In this document: positions 1-12,382 of the stretch, piece after piece | Layout: each line of letters opens with the position of its first letter | Position numbering within the stretch: the first letter of the stretch is position 1 | Assembly (NCBI GenBank): GCA_016617855.1 | Contig: JAECUM010003650.1 | Coordinates: 1 to 64,000, forward strand | DNA length: 64,000 nucleotides | Direction of reading: 5' to 3' | Source of the DNA: Megalonaias nervosa | Lineage: Eukaryota; Mollusca; Bivalvia; Unionida; Unionidae | Translations under genes and position numbers: made by a program | Notes under the pieces: model-generated | The model's database searches: none | Told to the model about the DNA's origin: nothing | The model's input: the letters and a program-made list of their open reading frames with translations, nothing else

Positions 1-1390
1 CCCCAAATACATAAATTGGTTCCTTATTTATGTGAACGTCTTCATTGATTATAATTAACATTATTTTTGTGGTGTTGGTAGATGGGTGAATTTTAACACC
101 CAATATGTAAATGCAGACATTAGATAAAGTAAACATAATAGGGAAGACTCGTGTGTAAACAATATAAAATTTTGTCATTTTATGTATGAGATATTCTGTT
201 AATCTGTTTATTAAAATAATTTTCTCTTTAATTTTAACAAAATCTTTATATGCCATACTTTGGTCCTCTGGTTCGAACAATTCTATCAGCTGGTCCCTAG
301 CTTAGCCTCGTTTTGGATTCGTTGACCCAGGGTCACATGAATACATGAATACATTCTGAGAATGGTTTATAGTGAATACAATTTAGATGCAATAGTAGAC
401 ATTTGAAATAAGGATCGATTCACACACATATATAAACTGTAAAACCTGAATCTAAAGCGCATAAGTGAAAATAATCTCATATATACAAAATAGTTTCATA
501 AATCATTCTTTACTTTTGTTATAAAAATTAGCTCTTCTTTCGAGATTGCTTCCTTTTCAATAAATAACTGTGTTAACTTTGCGAACTGTTGTTTTATCAA
601 ACATTATGTTATTGGCAGGTGCATATAAATATTCATATAGAATGATGGTTCACGAAATAATCTTAGGAAGATTTTTCTTAAGAGTATTCTTAGAAACTAT
701 TTAAGAGCCGATCGTAATAACTTTGGTCGCTACGTGTAACGGTAAACTGTCGTAACTGTAATAAATATTATGAATAAGGGACTGGAGTTTGATTGGGCTT
801 TACCGATTTCTAAGGGCGTGTCTTAATCGCTTTCATTACACTGTATTCCATCTTGTTTGAAAATGTGACTAACTGAGTATGAAAATCATAGCATTGGGTA
901 TTTTGTTATTACTTGATAACCACAGTAATCTCAGTATTTAAAGAGTATATATATATATATATATGGGGGTGAGTGTATGCGTGTGTGTGTTTGTGTAGTC
1001 GTACGTGTTCTAGATATGAGCGAACAAGAAAATTTTGTATACCTTGAAATCCAATCCAGAATTGCCCACTCTAATTGTCTGACAAAGTTTCAGTCTCTAT
1101 CGAAAAATAAGTATAATCTCTTGTGTAGATAGAGTTGATATTCTTATAAACAGCAAGCAGCCGGGAGGGTGACGAGCGATTGTTTGGATATCAGTATGCG
1201 AAGGAAATATCCCTAAATAAAGTTCAGAAAGACAAAAGATCTCGTGAATAGGTTGCAAGACTACCAAGTGTGATAGCTGCGTTAAATAATGAAATTACTC
1301 GTGCAACGTCTATGAAATCCATCAGCGCGATCGCTAAAAAAACATATACCAGTACAAGGACGTGACTCTTTCTCAAAACAACCAATACTA
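1..1390. other. AT-rich non-coding stretch
   Basis: No reading frame with a recognisable product is seen on either strand. The only defined structure is a short (TA)n run at about 946-964 followed by a GT-rich run. The stretch looks like ordinary intergenic or intronic animal DNA. Confidence 0.5.
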
Positions 1391-1609
1391 GGTAATGTGA
1401 CTGTAAGATACTTACATGAACCTGGTGAACTTGAAGGGGGTAAAAGAGGGGCAACTGAAACTATTTGGAGTGTGACACAGCGTGGTAAGATCCATGGGTA
1501 GACCTGCAATCTACAGACTAGATTCAACTGCCCCTCAACGTGGATTTGTAGAAGAACAATTACAAGTAATTCCTAAAGATTCACAATTACCATCGCCTTC
1601 AGTTCTGTG
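1391..1609 (+). pseudogene. Integrase C-terminal-tail-like fragment
   Basis: Two adjacent frames read VRYLHEPGELEGGKRG followed, after a stop and frame change near 1500, by GRPAIYRLDSTAPQRGFVEE. The pattern (basic strand, a Trp in IWSV, then P-x-IYRLD and an acidic EEQLQV end) resembles the SH3-like C-terminal tail of integrases of Polinton/F54H12.3-type transposons. This is recognition by eye of a short degenerate piece. It lies tail to tail with the PolB-helicase fossil on the other strand, which fits one old large element. No catalytic core was found upstream. Confidence 0.35.
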
Positions 1610-1784
1610 AAAGCAGGACACCAGCACCCCTACGTCGATTACCTCTCAAGACAGGTCAAACATCACATTTTCGCGTGTGACCGAGATTACTGTTAATTCT
1701 ATACATGGTAAATTGTCTTGCATTATTATTTGAATACTATTTGAATAATATTTAACATTACAGTGTTAAATCTCGCACAATGAT

Positions 1785-4031
1785 TATTGTTGTTGTTTCA
1801 GCGTCATGATAAATTCAATATCAAGATCAATGTCATGCTTACTTTTTTTGTCAGATCGTTGATAACCAGCTAATTTTTTCTTTACTATATCATCGCAATT
1901 GCTAGCAGTGGTTTCCTGAGTAGTTGTGCAGTCTATGATAACCCTTAGTAGCTGAGGTATTCTTCTGACTCTCGACACACTAGATAAAGTAAATTTGACC
2001 ATTCGATCCGATCATCGACAATCCAGATATTTATATCGGAAGTAGCTAATCCTTGTGACGAATGAATCGTTATAGCACATCCTTAAGTCCACGGAGACTT
2101 ATCCGTCGTTAACACGCTTTCAGCAGCACTCACAGGAACAACAACATCATTAAGAAAGAGTTTTTGTTTCCTTGGTTCTACCAAGCGCCGTGTAATCTCA
2201 ACTTCAATATTTTATTTGCGTGTGTCTGTTGGGCGATAACACAATGGCACAGGTAAATTTGAAAACTTATTTTTATGTAACAGAGATAATTGTTGTTGAA
2301 GTGTATCACGAACTATCTTCCGACTTGCAACTATCAAATCAGCATGCCTCCACAAATTCAAAAATTAATTATCGTGGTCTCGGGAATTACTTCGCGCATT
2401 ATCTCACATTGAATCTTATCTGGCTGCAGTTTGATTAACCTTTTAAACTCTTTCAGTGGTTTATCAATAGCTCTATGATCATCAATTATCTCCTCATAAC
2501 AATCTATGAACATTTTCAGCCATTCATGCGGAGATGAGCCAATAAAAGGTGGTGGTTGACCATGATCGCCACACATGATAACAGCAGCAATTTTCGTCAA
2601 CAACCAATCAAGAAACATTTTTAATGCATCTAGCGACACGGTGCATATCTCATTCCAGATAATAATCTTAGGGATATATTTCTCACCCATTCGCTCAGGA
2701 GTCCATGCATCTCCCTTCCATCGGAAGAAGCTATGGTAAGTATGAGATTTAACTCCTAGTTCGTTCATTACTCTGGCAAGCCGGTGAGTCGGAGTTAGTG
2801 CAACCATATCAAAATTCCGAAATAATTCAATTGCACGTGTTGTTATACCAAAACTTCCTGATCCATTGAGATAAACTGTTTTATGTCTTGCCACAGGATC
2901 ATATACCGATGGAACCGATGAAAGTTTTGACATCTGTTTGTTTTTGTAATATATTTCCTTAGATTCAAAGTCGACAGATTTAGAATAATTAAGTATCTTT
3001 TCTCGTTTTATTCTCCATTCGTCCCATGATGCACCGGCGCCTATATGTAATTGTTTTACCAATCTTGCATATTTGTTATTGATATAAAATGAATATGTGG
3101 CGACTCTAACAGCGTTATCAGAAAATCTGTTGATCATGGATAATAAATTTATCGAAATGTACACGAGCATTGATGATCTTAAATGAGTAAACTGTAGTGA
3201 GTCGCCATCAGTGTAACTCACAATTGTACCTAATTTCGTTCCGTCTGATAAATTAACGCTACTTCGACTTATAAATATGCTTCTCTCTATTGTATCAGCA
3301 ACTATATAAAATCGAGTTCAGCTTCGTCGATTACTAATCTTGTACATGTCGTTTATGGTCATATGATCCTCCTTGTGAAAATGTACCAATTAATTTTCTG
3401 CCAAGATCGTTTGCAAGTTTATTTTCGAGGTCGGTATTGTCCGGAATTTCATCAGGGGAATATTTCTTTTGTTGTGGTAACCAAACTTGTGTCTGCGGAT
3501 GATATGAAATAATTGCTTCACTTACAACCAACGATATCAATATTTTTGCATCAAGCATATATCGTAATAAAACTATTGGATACCAACCGCGTTCAGTAAA
3601 ATGTTTTCCAAAAAAGACAACGACATCGGAGGAAGGTTTTTCATTGCAAACTCGAATAACTCAATCCAGGGAGATCCAGTTAAGTCAAAATCTGGTAAGG
3701 GTCCGTGTATCGCAACTCTGGTCATCTCGTATGTTGCATGTCCAAACCGTTTGAAATACTCAGAACACTCACCCGCTCCAAGAAAGCTTTCAGGATAACA
3801 TGCAACGATATCATCCGAGATAACATCTTTATAATATTATTTAGTATTCCATACTACGCAGTGCCCGTATTCGATACAACTGCGCTGAACATCTTCAAGA
3901 AATTCCAATCGTATTGGTTTCCATAAATTTTCCTTCTGAGCAGACAGCTGAAACGATATTATAATAAAAAAATTCGCCGACAACAACATTGCTGGTATAA
4001 AAAACCAAAGACTATCTCGCAAGATTTTCAC
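1785..4031 (-). pseudogene. Fossil fused family B DNA polymerase-SF1 helicase of a large mobile element
   Basis: Read on the minus strand the frames give first a polymerase-like part (YPESFLGAGECSEYFKRFGH near 3.75 kb, HLRSSML and RVATYSFYI near 3.1-3.2 kb; the latter corresponds to the palm motif TDS with Asp replaced by Tyr). A superfamily 1 helicase follows: a P-loop remnant GSGSFGITTR near 2.84-2.87 kb, ALTPTHRLAR, a Walker B remnant IIIWNEICTV, motif III CGDHGQPPPF near 2.54-2.57 kb, and TIHSSQGL near 2.05-2.08 kb. The P-loop Lys is Ile and the Walker B Asp is Asn, so both ATPase motifs are dead. The longest open piece is 2358-3221. Stops and frameshifts occur near 3225-3330, 3560-3600 and 2100-2220. 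Such PolB-helicase fusions are known from virus-like elements in marine invertebrates. The host species cannot be using this copy. Confidence 0.65.
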
Positions 4032-4146
4032 TCCAACAATAAAACAAATATTTTAGACAAATAATATTATTATATAAATGGACCAAAATGAATATGTGAA
4101 GCATCGCATCATTGGAAATTATGAGGCATCTCAAGATTGTGTAATT

Positions 4147-4447
4147 AGGTGTGTGTATGTGTGTGTGATTTATATTTTTAACGTAGCTTTAACAATTTTT
4201 CAGTCATATCGCTACGATGTCTGCAGTGTGACAGTTTATAGTGATGTCTAGCACTGGGGCATCATGCCGCAGACATGTGGCTTGATGTCTCACCCAGTCA
4301 CATTATCCTGACATAAGGCCGACCAGTCATAACACTAACCTCTTAATGCTGAGCGCCAAGCGAGGCAGCTGTTAGTACCAATTTTTAAAGTCTTTGGCAT
4401 GATTCGGCAGGGTTCGAACCCACAACCTCCAGCATCCGGTGCAATTA
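4147..4447 (-). repeat. tRNA-derived SINE, family 1, 5'-truncated copy
   Basis: Shares its body (AACAATTTTTCAGTCATATC, then GATGTCTAGCACTGGG) with copies at 50215-50425, 51775-52108 and 55745-55815. The B-box-like GGGTTCGAACCC at about 4410-4422 is palindromic, but comparison with the full copy shows the tRNA head is on the minus strand. This copy stops inside the head. A GT-rich tail lies at 4147-4165. The conserved centre suggests a metazoan SINE superfamily typical of molluscs (inference). Confidence 0.75.
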
Positions 4448-4462
4448 GGAACTGTCGAGTAA

Positions 4463-4823
4463 AAAAAGACAGTCGGTGTTGTTAATAATGCCGGTTATCT
4501 CAGGCTTACTGTCAGAAAAGAAACATATATATGGCCTAAGTTTATATATGAATGTTTGAATGGACTAATCGAAGAGGGTTTTCTGATTGATCACATCAAC
4601 TGAAAGAAATCTGATAATTCTTTGATTAATTTAGAGCTATTACACAGTCAGAATTGTAAATGTGGTAAAACTGGTAAGCACAAAAAAAAATACAAGAGTA
4701 GTTAAATTTGTGAACGTGGAGACTAGCGAAGAAATACTATTTCAATCAATGAATGCAGCTGGAAAATATTTTGATATTGTCACACCTTCAGTACAACGTG
4801 AAGCAAATAAAATGTACAGATAG
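4463..4823 (+). pseudogene. HNH/NUMOD1 homing-endonuclease-like remnant
   Basis: The frame reads NAGYLRLTVRKET and then FIYECLNGLIEEGFLIDHIN, matching the HNH_3-type core seen again in element A at 29.3-29.5 kb (FVYEVFNGLIPDGLVIEHIN). A TGA directly follows the HIN. After a frame change near 4680 the C-terminal piece VVKFVNVETSEEILFQSMNA resembles a NUMOD1 DNA-binding motif. The gene is clearly dead. It lies just beyond the SINE next to the PolB-helicase fossil and probably belonged to the same element or a relative of A. Confidence 0.6.
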
Positions 4824-4875
4824 GCGTATTCAACAAAAATAAATAAATAAATAAAAAGAAACAGCGAATAATATT

Positions 4876-5323
4876 TCAGTATCTCCCGATTGTGTTAGAT
4901 GCAGACACTGACAATCTTGAATTTACTTTAACTCGATTTTGAATTTTGTTGTAGTTGTCTTTCAATTGTGCGTAAAAACACTCCGGATGAAGGTAGATAA
5001 CTCTGTCAAGCAAAGCTTTCTCCGATACAGTGATTAAGCAGTTGCCCCGCTTGTAACTGCGTAATATTATATGACCGCCGTGATTATTTTTTTTTTGTTG
5101 TGTCTCACACACTGAATTTCTTGTCCCGCTTCACATAGTCCCTGACTACGTCAAGGGGACTCTGTCCCTGCAAAGCCAGGGGGTGTCGCTCTCTCTTGCA
5201 CGTTACATTTTCTGACTTCGTCCCTGATAAATTCAGAAAAACAAGAAGCATATCGTTCACAAATTTGATGTGCATTGTACATGCCTCCTCTGTGTGCAAT
5301 ACAGGTAAGCTATTCATAAACAT
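4876..5323 (-). other. Unrecognised pair of overlapping minus-strand frames
   Basis: Two overlapping frames of 72 and 78 codons (5105-5323 and 4876-5112) could be one broken coding segment or a host exon. No domain is recognised. The base composition is slightly richer in G+C than the flanks. It may be chance. Confidence 0.15.
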
Positions 5324-5564
5324 TTAGGTAAGATAGTTGTACAGGAGTACAATAGACCTGCATGTATTTTAACTCGTGAATGACATCCGGCAGAAATGTA
5401 TGAGTGATTATCAAATACAGATATTTTATACGGTGTTTGGAAATTGAAATAAATCCACACTGCAGTTAACACAATTATACAACAATTGTGATTTATTCAG
5501 TATACTGATCACTTGTAGGAATTGCCCGTTAGGTAACTTCATATTAATGTTTCAAACATATCCG

Positions 5565-5880
5565 TAAGGACGATCGTGGTCCAGTGCTTACGTGACGGAT
5601 TCTCATACTCGAGATCTTGCGTTCCAATCCCGCGACTGACAAATTTGTCGACGGTGGGCGATGTTTCGCAATTTTTCACTAATGGATGGGGGCTCCAGCC
5701 GAAGGTGAATTCAGGTACACCTTCTCACCACGTCAACAAACGTGGTGAGTGCTATTTTGCACTCTTCTCGGGGTTTGATATTGGGGTGTGTGCATGAAAT
5801 TGGGAAGCCTTGACGGCCCTCTGAATCTCTAAAATTTCATTTGGCACTTAGGGATTCACCAAGGGTCATGTCTATGAACG
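5565..5880 (+). repeat. tRNA-derived SINE, family 2
   Basis: The segment CGTGGTCCAGTGCTTACG resembles a tRNA A-box region, and GCGTTCCAATCCCGC at about 5620-5634 resembles the B box GGTTCGAATCC. A body unrelated to SINE family 1 follows. The sequence does not fold into an obvious complete tRNA, so it is a SINE head and not a tRNA gene. Confidence 0.5.
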
Positions 5881-6104
5881 AATTTGAAAACTGGAGCCTC
5901 TAGAAATAAACAGTAGCGGTCATGTGAGCTCTCAACCACATTAAAACGTACACCGCACAAGGACATTCAGAAATAATGTCAGCCAGAAAGAAAAAAACCT
6001 CATGAAGGGTGCCCATCGGTCAGAAGAAAGGCCTCATAAAAGGACCCCATAGAAAGGCAAATACTGGAGGGACCCACTGGAATGGTAACAGCTCATCATT
6101 GCTA

Positions 6105-6425
6105 CTGTTAATTATTTGTTTTTTTACTCTGTTTCTGATTCAGATTTATTTTTATTTTATTTTTTTATTGTGAGCCAGAAATATTTTTATTTTTATTCAG
6201 ATTCAGTTTCTGCTTTATTTTTATTTTTATTTTTATTTTTATTTTTTATTCTGATTCAGAAAGTCAGAAATATTTTTAATTTTTATACTGATCCAGAAAT
6301 ATTTTTATTTTTATTTTGATTCTGATTCAGATATTTGTTATATTTTGTTTTTATTATGATTCTGATTCAGAAATATTTTTATTTATATTCTGATTCAGAA
6401 ATATTTTTATTTTAAACAAATATTT
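6105..6425. repeat. Low-complexity array of TTTTTA runs and TCTGATTCAGA motifs
   Basis: Alternating T-rich runs (TTTTTATTTTTATT) and a near-palindromic element TTCTGATTCAGAAATA repeated about eight times with drift. It translates into a phenylalanine/leucine-rich frame that should not be taken as a gene. Confidence 0.8.
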
Positions 6426-6769
6426 ATTAAATAATGAATTCCGAAAATATCAATTCAATTATTTCTGAGATTAAAAAATTAAATGATGAGGCTATATAAT
6501 TCTCTGAACAATTGGATCCTGAAAAAAATCACAAATGATTTTGAAGCGCTTCAGGAACGGAAATATGTATTCACAAACGAATGGAAAGATTAAAAGGAAA
6601 AATGGTTGCGATCTGAGTCCATATTATGACTAAAATTCCCCCACCATGGTTAGAAAAAAAAAATTTAAACGTCCCCTGGAAAATGTTAATCTGGCAGAAA
6701 ACCATTGGCAATGTGATTATTAGTCCAATATGCGGAAAAAGGTAATATTGCAAAATCAGTGTTTACTTG

Positions 6770-8260
6770 GATACGTCAGAAACAGGACTGTGAAATGGTG
6801 TCAAAGAAAACGAAAGGTCCGTTAATGGAGCTATTATAGTAATAGATATCTTGGGTCTTTGCCTGTTGAGACGAATGTCGGGCACACAAATAGCCCGAGA
6901 GGTATATTCGACTAAAAAAAATCCAGACTTATATTGGACACAAACAACTTGAGACAGATGCAGGGCCATTTGTAAACACTCTTAGGAAATGAATGACGTC
7001 CAGACACGTACAGAGTTCACGAACATTTCTAACGTTTGAGAAGATATCAAATTCAAGAACTCCATGCATGTAGTCTTTCGGGACATATAAACAAACATCA
7101 TTACACCAATCATCAACGAGTTAGTTCGTTAGTTTATATTATGTTTTATTTACGCTTACAATTATTGGCTCTAACATGATGCAAAAGGCCTGTTATCGTG
7201 CACATCAAAACCGATTGAAAGGTTCTAATACATGGCTACATAAAATATAGACCAAGAACATAATGGAGACATGATGGGTCATCGCACATTTTTGGGGCAT
7301 TTTATAAAGCTAAACTATCGATAGTCATAACATTTCTATACGTTGGTCGTATATCATCTATTCACATTCAGTTCAACGCTGAATTGTGTAAGCAATTCAG
7401 CTTTCTTCAAGACCAGATTAGATACTTGAAATACTGCAACATCTGCGTTGTGTGGGATACTTCACAAAATCGCCGCTGTGCAATGGTGTCAAAGGAAATA
7501 AAACTCCTGTAGAGTACGGTCTGAATATATACTAGAGCATAAGTCATTGTCCGTCAAGATTTATATCAGACACACGAACAACTTGTGACAGATGCAGGGC
7601 CATTTAGAAACACTTTGGAAAGTGAAAGACATCCAGATATGTAAAGAACTCGCAAGCATAATTAATTGTCGAGTAGATATCAAATTCAATATCACCTTCC
7701 TTGTGGTCATTATACGTTACAAACTGACATCTTTTCCAGCCAGCCTGGAGTTCGCCCACTAGATTGTTGTTGGGTTTACTCTGTATATGGTCAGCTCCAG
7801 GAAGATGCATAAGTCTGTAACCGAGTCCACTCGAGATTCTTCAGAGGTTCTAACAATTGGTTGCATAAACCATAGAAGATAAATAGACATAATAGGTTAT
7901 CATAGCCTCTAGCCTCTTCAAAGTTCATACTGTTACGATATTGCTGGTCATAGTTTGTAGAAATGTTGGATTCAAGATATGAAGATATTAGTCGAAGCAA
8001 AATCGATATAACGCTGAAGAATATTTAAGTCTTAGCTTTCTTCAATACCAGATTGAATTGCGGCAAGAAGAGAGTACAAGAAGATACGACAGAATGGGTA
8101 ATCATGGACTCCTTAACCTGTATACAGTTGCAAATCTTTCTGTCCACGTTCTGTAGACATGTTGGACACATGCTATCAAGCCAATACTAAGCGAATAATG
8201 TTATTGTTTCAGATTCCTTCAGTGCCAGACTAAATCGCGGGGAGAAGCCTTTCGATTTTT
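6770..8260. repeat. Degenerate tandem repeat, unit about 650-700 bp
   Basis: The block 6775-7440 reappears at about 7465-8065: GACAGATGCAGGGCCATTT is at 6953 and 7583, AAAACACT-type, GATATCAAATTCAA and CTTTCTTCAAGACCAGATT-type blocks follow in the same order, and a partial third unit ends near 8240 (TTCCTTCAGTGCCAGACTAA). Identity by eye is moderate. No coding capacity was recognised. Confidence 0.55.
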
Positions 8261-10655
8261 CTCTGTGATACAACTTGCTGATTCTGTAGTTGTAATGAAA
8301 TCATCCAATTGTCTATACCTTTCAAATCTCTTGAAACTATTGGACCATTTTGATTGTGTAGACTAAATGCGTTAGAAAGAAATGACTAAGTATAACACAT
8401 TTGATCTCATTACTTTTAATTCACATGTTCAACAAGTATCAATTAAAGTCTCTTACAAAGGTAAAAATGTCTAGTTTTAATAATTGTATTCTAAGCTTTC
8501 ATTTGTTGCCACTACATAGCATGAACAACAAAAGGTAAGAGAGGATCTTCAATCGAATCTTTTATAACTGAATAAAGAAAGTTATTTATACCTAAAATTG
8601 TAAATTGAGCGGCATACGTATAGATTTAAATGCTGCCTTTAAAATGAGAATGTTCTGAAAGTTGTATTCAAACCAATAGCATTATTGAAAGAGAAATACT
8701 TTAACTGACAAACATAATAATTTAACAATCTTTCCATTGCCTCAACCACATAATATGAAGATTAAAACGTACGAGAGGATTTTGAATTGAATACTTCGTA
8801 AGTGAATAAATAAGTTTATCAAAAGAAAACAAATATTCTTGAGTTACTGGATATATACTTAATATCTATTTTATTATGTCCCTTCTATAGGAGAAAGAGA
8901 TCATATTTTTTTGCTGCGAACAATGACAATCTACAACTTTATTACCTGTAAGCCGTAAATAGATGACATTTTTCATTTTCAGGCAATTACAGCAATATAT
9001 AATTACACATTTTTAAAATTTTGGTTTTACATTTTGTGACCAAAACCCGATAAGGAAGACGTGAAATTTTATAGGCATACAGGTATATAAATCTCCATGA
9101 CCTGCTTAGAGTTTCAGCTCTTTGCATCAACTTCTTTTCAAATGTTTATTATTTGGGGAGTGGAATAGGAAAGGTTTAAACATTTATTTGGTAGAAACAT
9201 TTAGTACAGTTGACAAAGACAAGTTAGACACAAAATTGTTCACGTGTAGGAGTATACAGATGTTGACAATTTGATTATATGTTCAGGCTGATACGGCAAT
9301 TTTACCTTTGTTTTACACATTCTTGAACGGTTTTGACTTAGACCTTTCTCATTTAAACAACTTTAGAGTTTTTGAACAATAGTTACTTGAGGTAGTGAAG
9401 ATTTGAATTTTAGTATTAATATTTGTGGTCATATGTAGATGACTTGATTAGATTGTGATATAATGATACGAAAATTGTATTAATTGTGGACACTTTTGAA
9501 TGGATTGGACATAAATTCCTTTGGTCTGCAGTGAGTTCATGCTTGTTTTATAAGCTCAAATCTACAGGATTTGAAGTAGTGTTAAAATGAGATCATCTGT
9601 AAACAAAACGACAGATTGGATTCATTGTTGTGACAAATTTGTTTAGCTCCCTTGTTGCAAGCACGTTCTACACTTGAAGAAAACCACACAAGACATCGCC
9701 ATCTTCTGCCTTCCAATATAAGAACTTTTTTTCAAAGCATCCTGGCACTATTTCTGGTTTGGCTTGATTTTGTACATCACAGCAACACAAATAGGTTATT
9801 TTGTACTGAGGCAACTGGAGTTTTACCCGAGGACACATTACGGCAGCCATCCTGTGTTAATAAAATGGCGGGATTCTAAATCTCCGAGGTACAGTGAAAT
9901 ATCTCGGTTTAAACATTCACCGGAGACAGCTTCTGTTCAGTTCATGAAAACGCATTGGACTCTTTTGTTAAAACTAAATTAAAACTTCAATTCTCTGATT
10001 ATATAGATAAATTTTGTTCACGTTTAATCACAGATTTGGTTTCAAAAAGATCAGATGCTGTATCTATTGATTGTACCCAAAGTAAATGAAAATAAATGTG
10101 TCATATGCATTTTTATTTTTTTTTTAAATTTATTTAAAATTCAAATTTCATATATGCGGCATCTACAAATCAGTACAAGGCATTTTGTGTATGCATTATG
10201 CTTCATTCCCTTACAAGCAGGATCAAGTCAGTTATTCAACAATAGTCCCAGGTGGGCCTGACAGGTCTTGTCTGACTGAGAAACTGCATCAAAAAGCCTA
10301 ATGCCCTGGTAGTTTGCGGGGAAATTAAGTCAGAATGATCCTTTATGGCATTTAAAGTTTCCTATTTGTAGTAATGGCAGCCATATTCGATGACAAGTTA
10401 ACATCATTTGTACAATCCTGGAACAGTTTCATTTGATCTCACTGAAATAAAGATTGATCTTACCTCCTGTTTTAACCTGGTTTCTATCATTATTTGTGCT
10501 GACGCTGCATTATGCACTTGGTGTGCCTTTGCTGAAAAAGTTACATTAGCACGTGACAAAATAGAATCCTGTTTGGTCAACATTTTAATCTACTTGAAAG
10601 ATGAAAAGCTTATATAACTTCTAACATCTAAATATTTTGACAAGTTACTCCACAT
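8261..10655. other. Non-coding stretch
   Basis: AT-rich sequence with only short chance frames. No domain, SINE head or splice-bounded exon could be supported. Confidence 0.45.
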
Positions 10656-10712
10656 ACATTAGGAGGAAGCACTAGAAGGATATCCTCCTAATGTCTGAGG
10701 TCCTCCTAATGT
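10656..10712. repeat. Inverted repeat ACATTAGGAGGA / TCCTCCTAATGT
   Basis: ACATTAGGAGGA at 10656-10667 is followed by its exact reverse complement TCCTCCTAATGT at 10683-10694, and the second arm is repeated at 10701-10712. The arms could form a 12-bp hairpin. They may be ends of a small foldback or MITE-like element. Confidence 0.6.
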
Positions 10713-11139
10713 TGATGTGTTAGCATGGGGTTTTCCTCCTCATGTAGGTAATGTGTACAATCTGTAATTTTCTTCCATTAAATGAGTCAAAGCAATTTCT
10801 TGCTCAGTTTCGATTATGTAATCATTATTATTTTGAAGAAAATCATATTTAAGAAATAAGAATGTATTTCATGAAGATAAACATATCTCTAGTTGTGCAT
10901 ATAAAAACTAATATAAAAGAGGTATTCTGGCATTGATAATATTTCAAACACATTTCGTCTACGGTGATTTTGAACTTACCCATTCATACGTTCTTCAGTT
11001 TAAATTTCTCTTACTTAAGTCGGAAAAATCTTACTGCCGTGAAGTATTTCAATGCCCACAGTTGTGTCTGGGATAAGCCATTTTAATGCGAAAAGAAACT
11101 TTCATAACGTACTTGTATCCGTTGACGTTTTATAATTTG

Positions 11140-11510
11140 TTTTATTTGATGAATCTGAATAAGGTATAAATTAATGTTTCAGTTGTGTCCTTATATACAT
11201 CTCCAAGAGCCTATTACGACTATATTTCGCCACATACCCCACTTGACAGACCTTACTATTCCACCTAATATTTCATAATGCTTACTCGTGTACACAACCA
11301 CTTGACTTTAATTCTTAGAATCTCAACAGTATCAAGCGCCATTTCGCAATTAGCTGTAACAATTAGCTGTAACGCGAACATAAATAGCTCCAAACGTGCA
11401 AATATGTTGATTATTAGAAACTTGACAACACCTATTTACAGATCCTATGCAATCTACATGACAGAATTGAAACAAAAAAAATAAATAGATACAGTCATGC
11501 ACCACAACTA
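11140..11510 (-). repeat. 3' LTR remnant of the Gypsy-type element
   Basis: ATATACATCTCCAAGAGCCT and CTATTACGACTATATTTCGC at about 11190-11230, and later blocks (TGCTTACTCGTGTACACAA, CAACACCTATTTACAGA), recur in the same order at 15770-16010. The part corresponding to the LTR end next to the primer site in the right copy is not recognisable here, so this LTR is truncated or diverged. Confidence 0.65.
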
Positions 11511-11529
11511 AGAGCAGAAACAAATCTGC

Positions 11530-12350
11530 AATCAGATTCCCTTTTCCCTTGATCTGCCTAATGCCGAAGTTATATTATCTGGTTTTGGCAGGAAGTTATA
11601 TTCCTGCAAGATCAAATCTTGACTTTAATAGGTTGACCGTGACCGTGTTCCATATTATTTCCTAAACATTTAACACAAGCTCTGCAAAAACTAACTTTTA
11701 GTCAAATTATTTGTCAAATTTGTCTCATGCAATCTAAGATAGAATTTCCAGATACTTTCTAGGTGGTCTTTCAAGGCGTCACTGTATATAATGATGTCTT
11801 CGATGTGTGATCAAAGCCAGCTTCATGAGATGTACCATGTTTATTAAACGCTCGAATGTTGAGAGTGAATTTTTCATACCGAAAGGCGTCATTTTATATT
11901 GGTAAAGTCCGCCCGGAAATGCAAATGCCGACATTTCGCATGGTCCTCCGGAAGTGTAATTTGCCAAAATTCTTTCTACACGTAGAAATTGGTGACATAT
12001 TTTTAATTTCTAATTTTGTCAATGCGATCTTGATATGTTGGTATTGCAAACGAATCTGTTTTGGTGGCACTGTTCAATGTCCTGTAGTCAGTGCATATAG
12101 GTAAAGTATTGTCTGGTTTTGGTAGTAGTATACATGACGAACTTCAATTACTTTGCTTGGTTCAATACAATCATTCTGAAACATATTCAGTTTCCTTTTT
12201 CGAACATTGCTGCTTGAGAGATTCTGTTTCACATGCGTAGAATCTACAATTTCAACATCATGGTAAATTCTATTAGTTCGTGTTGGGACATCTGGAAATA
12301 AGCGCATATATTCACAAATCAGATGTTTTATCCCATTCATTTCTTGTGTA
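11530..12350 (-). pseudogene. Reverse transcriptase remnant (Ty3/Gypsy)
   Basis: Frames at 12340-12074 and 11967-11779 read LFPDVPTRTNRIYHDVEI and FPGGLYQYKMTPFGMKNSLS, the entry to the palm and the fingers/palm segment of Ty3/Gypsy RT. The catalytic YxDD region falls at about 11790-11760, where the frame is broken and the sequence decayed (HHYIQ). A degraded continuation can be followed to about 11530. RNase H is not recognisable. Confidence 0.7.
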
Positions 12351-12382
12351 TGTAGATGCGAAAGTTTCTGGTCCAGATTATT

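Noticed and set aside
9652..9982. Two overlapping 72-75-codon frames
   Set aside because: No domain or splice sites; chance frames in a slightly G+C-richer patch.
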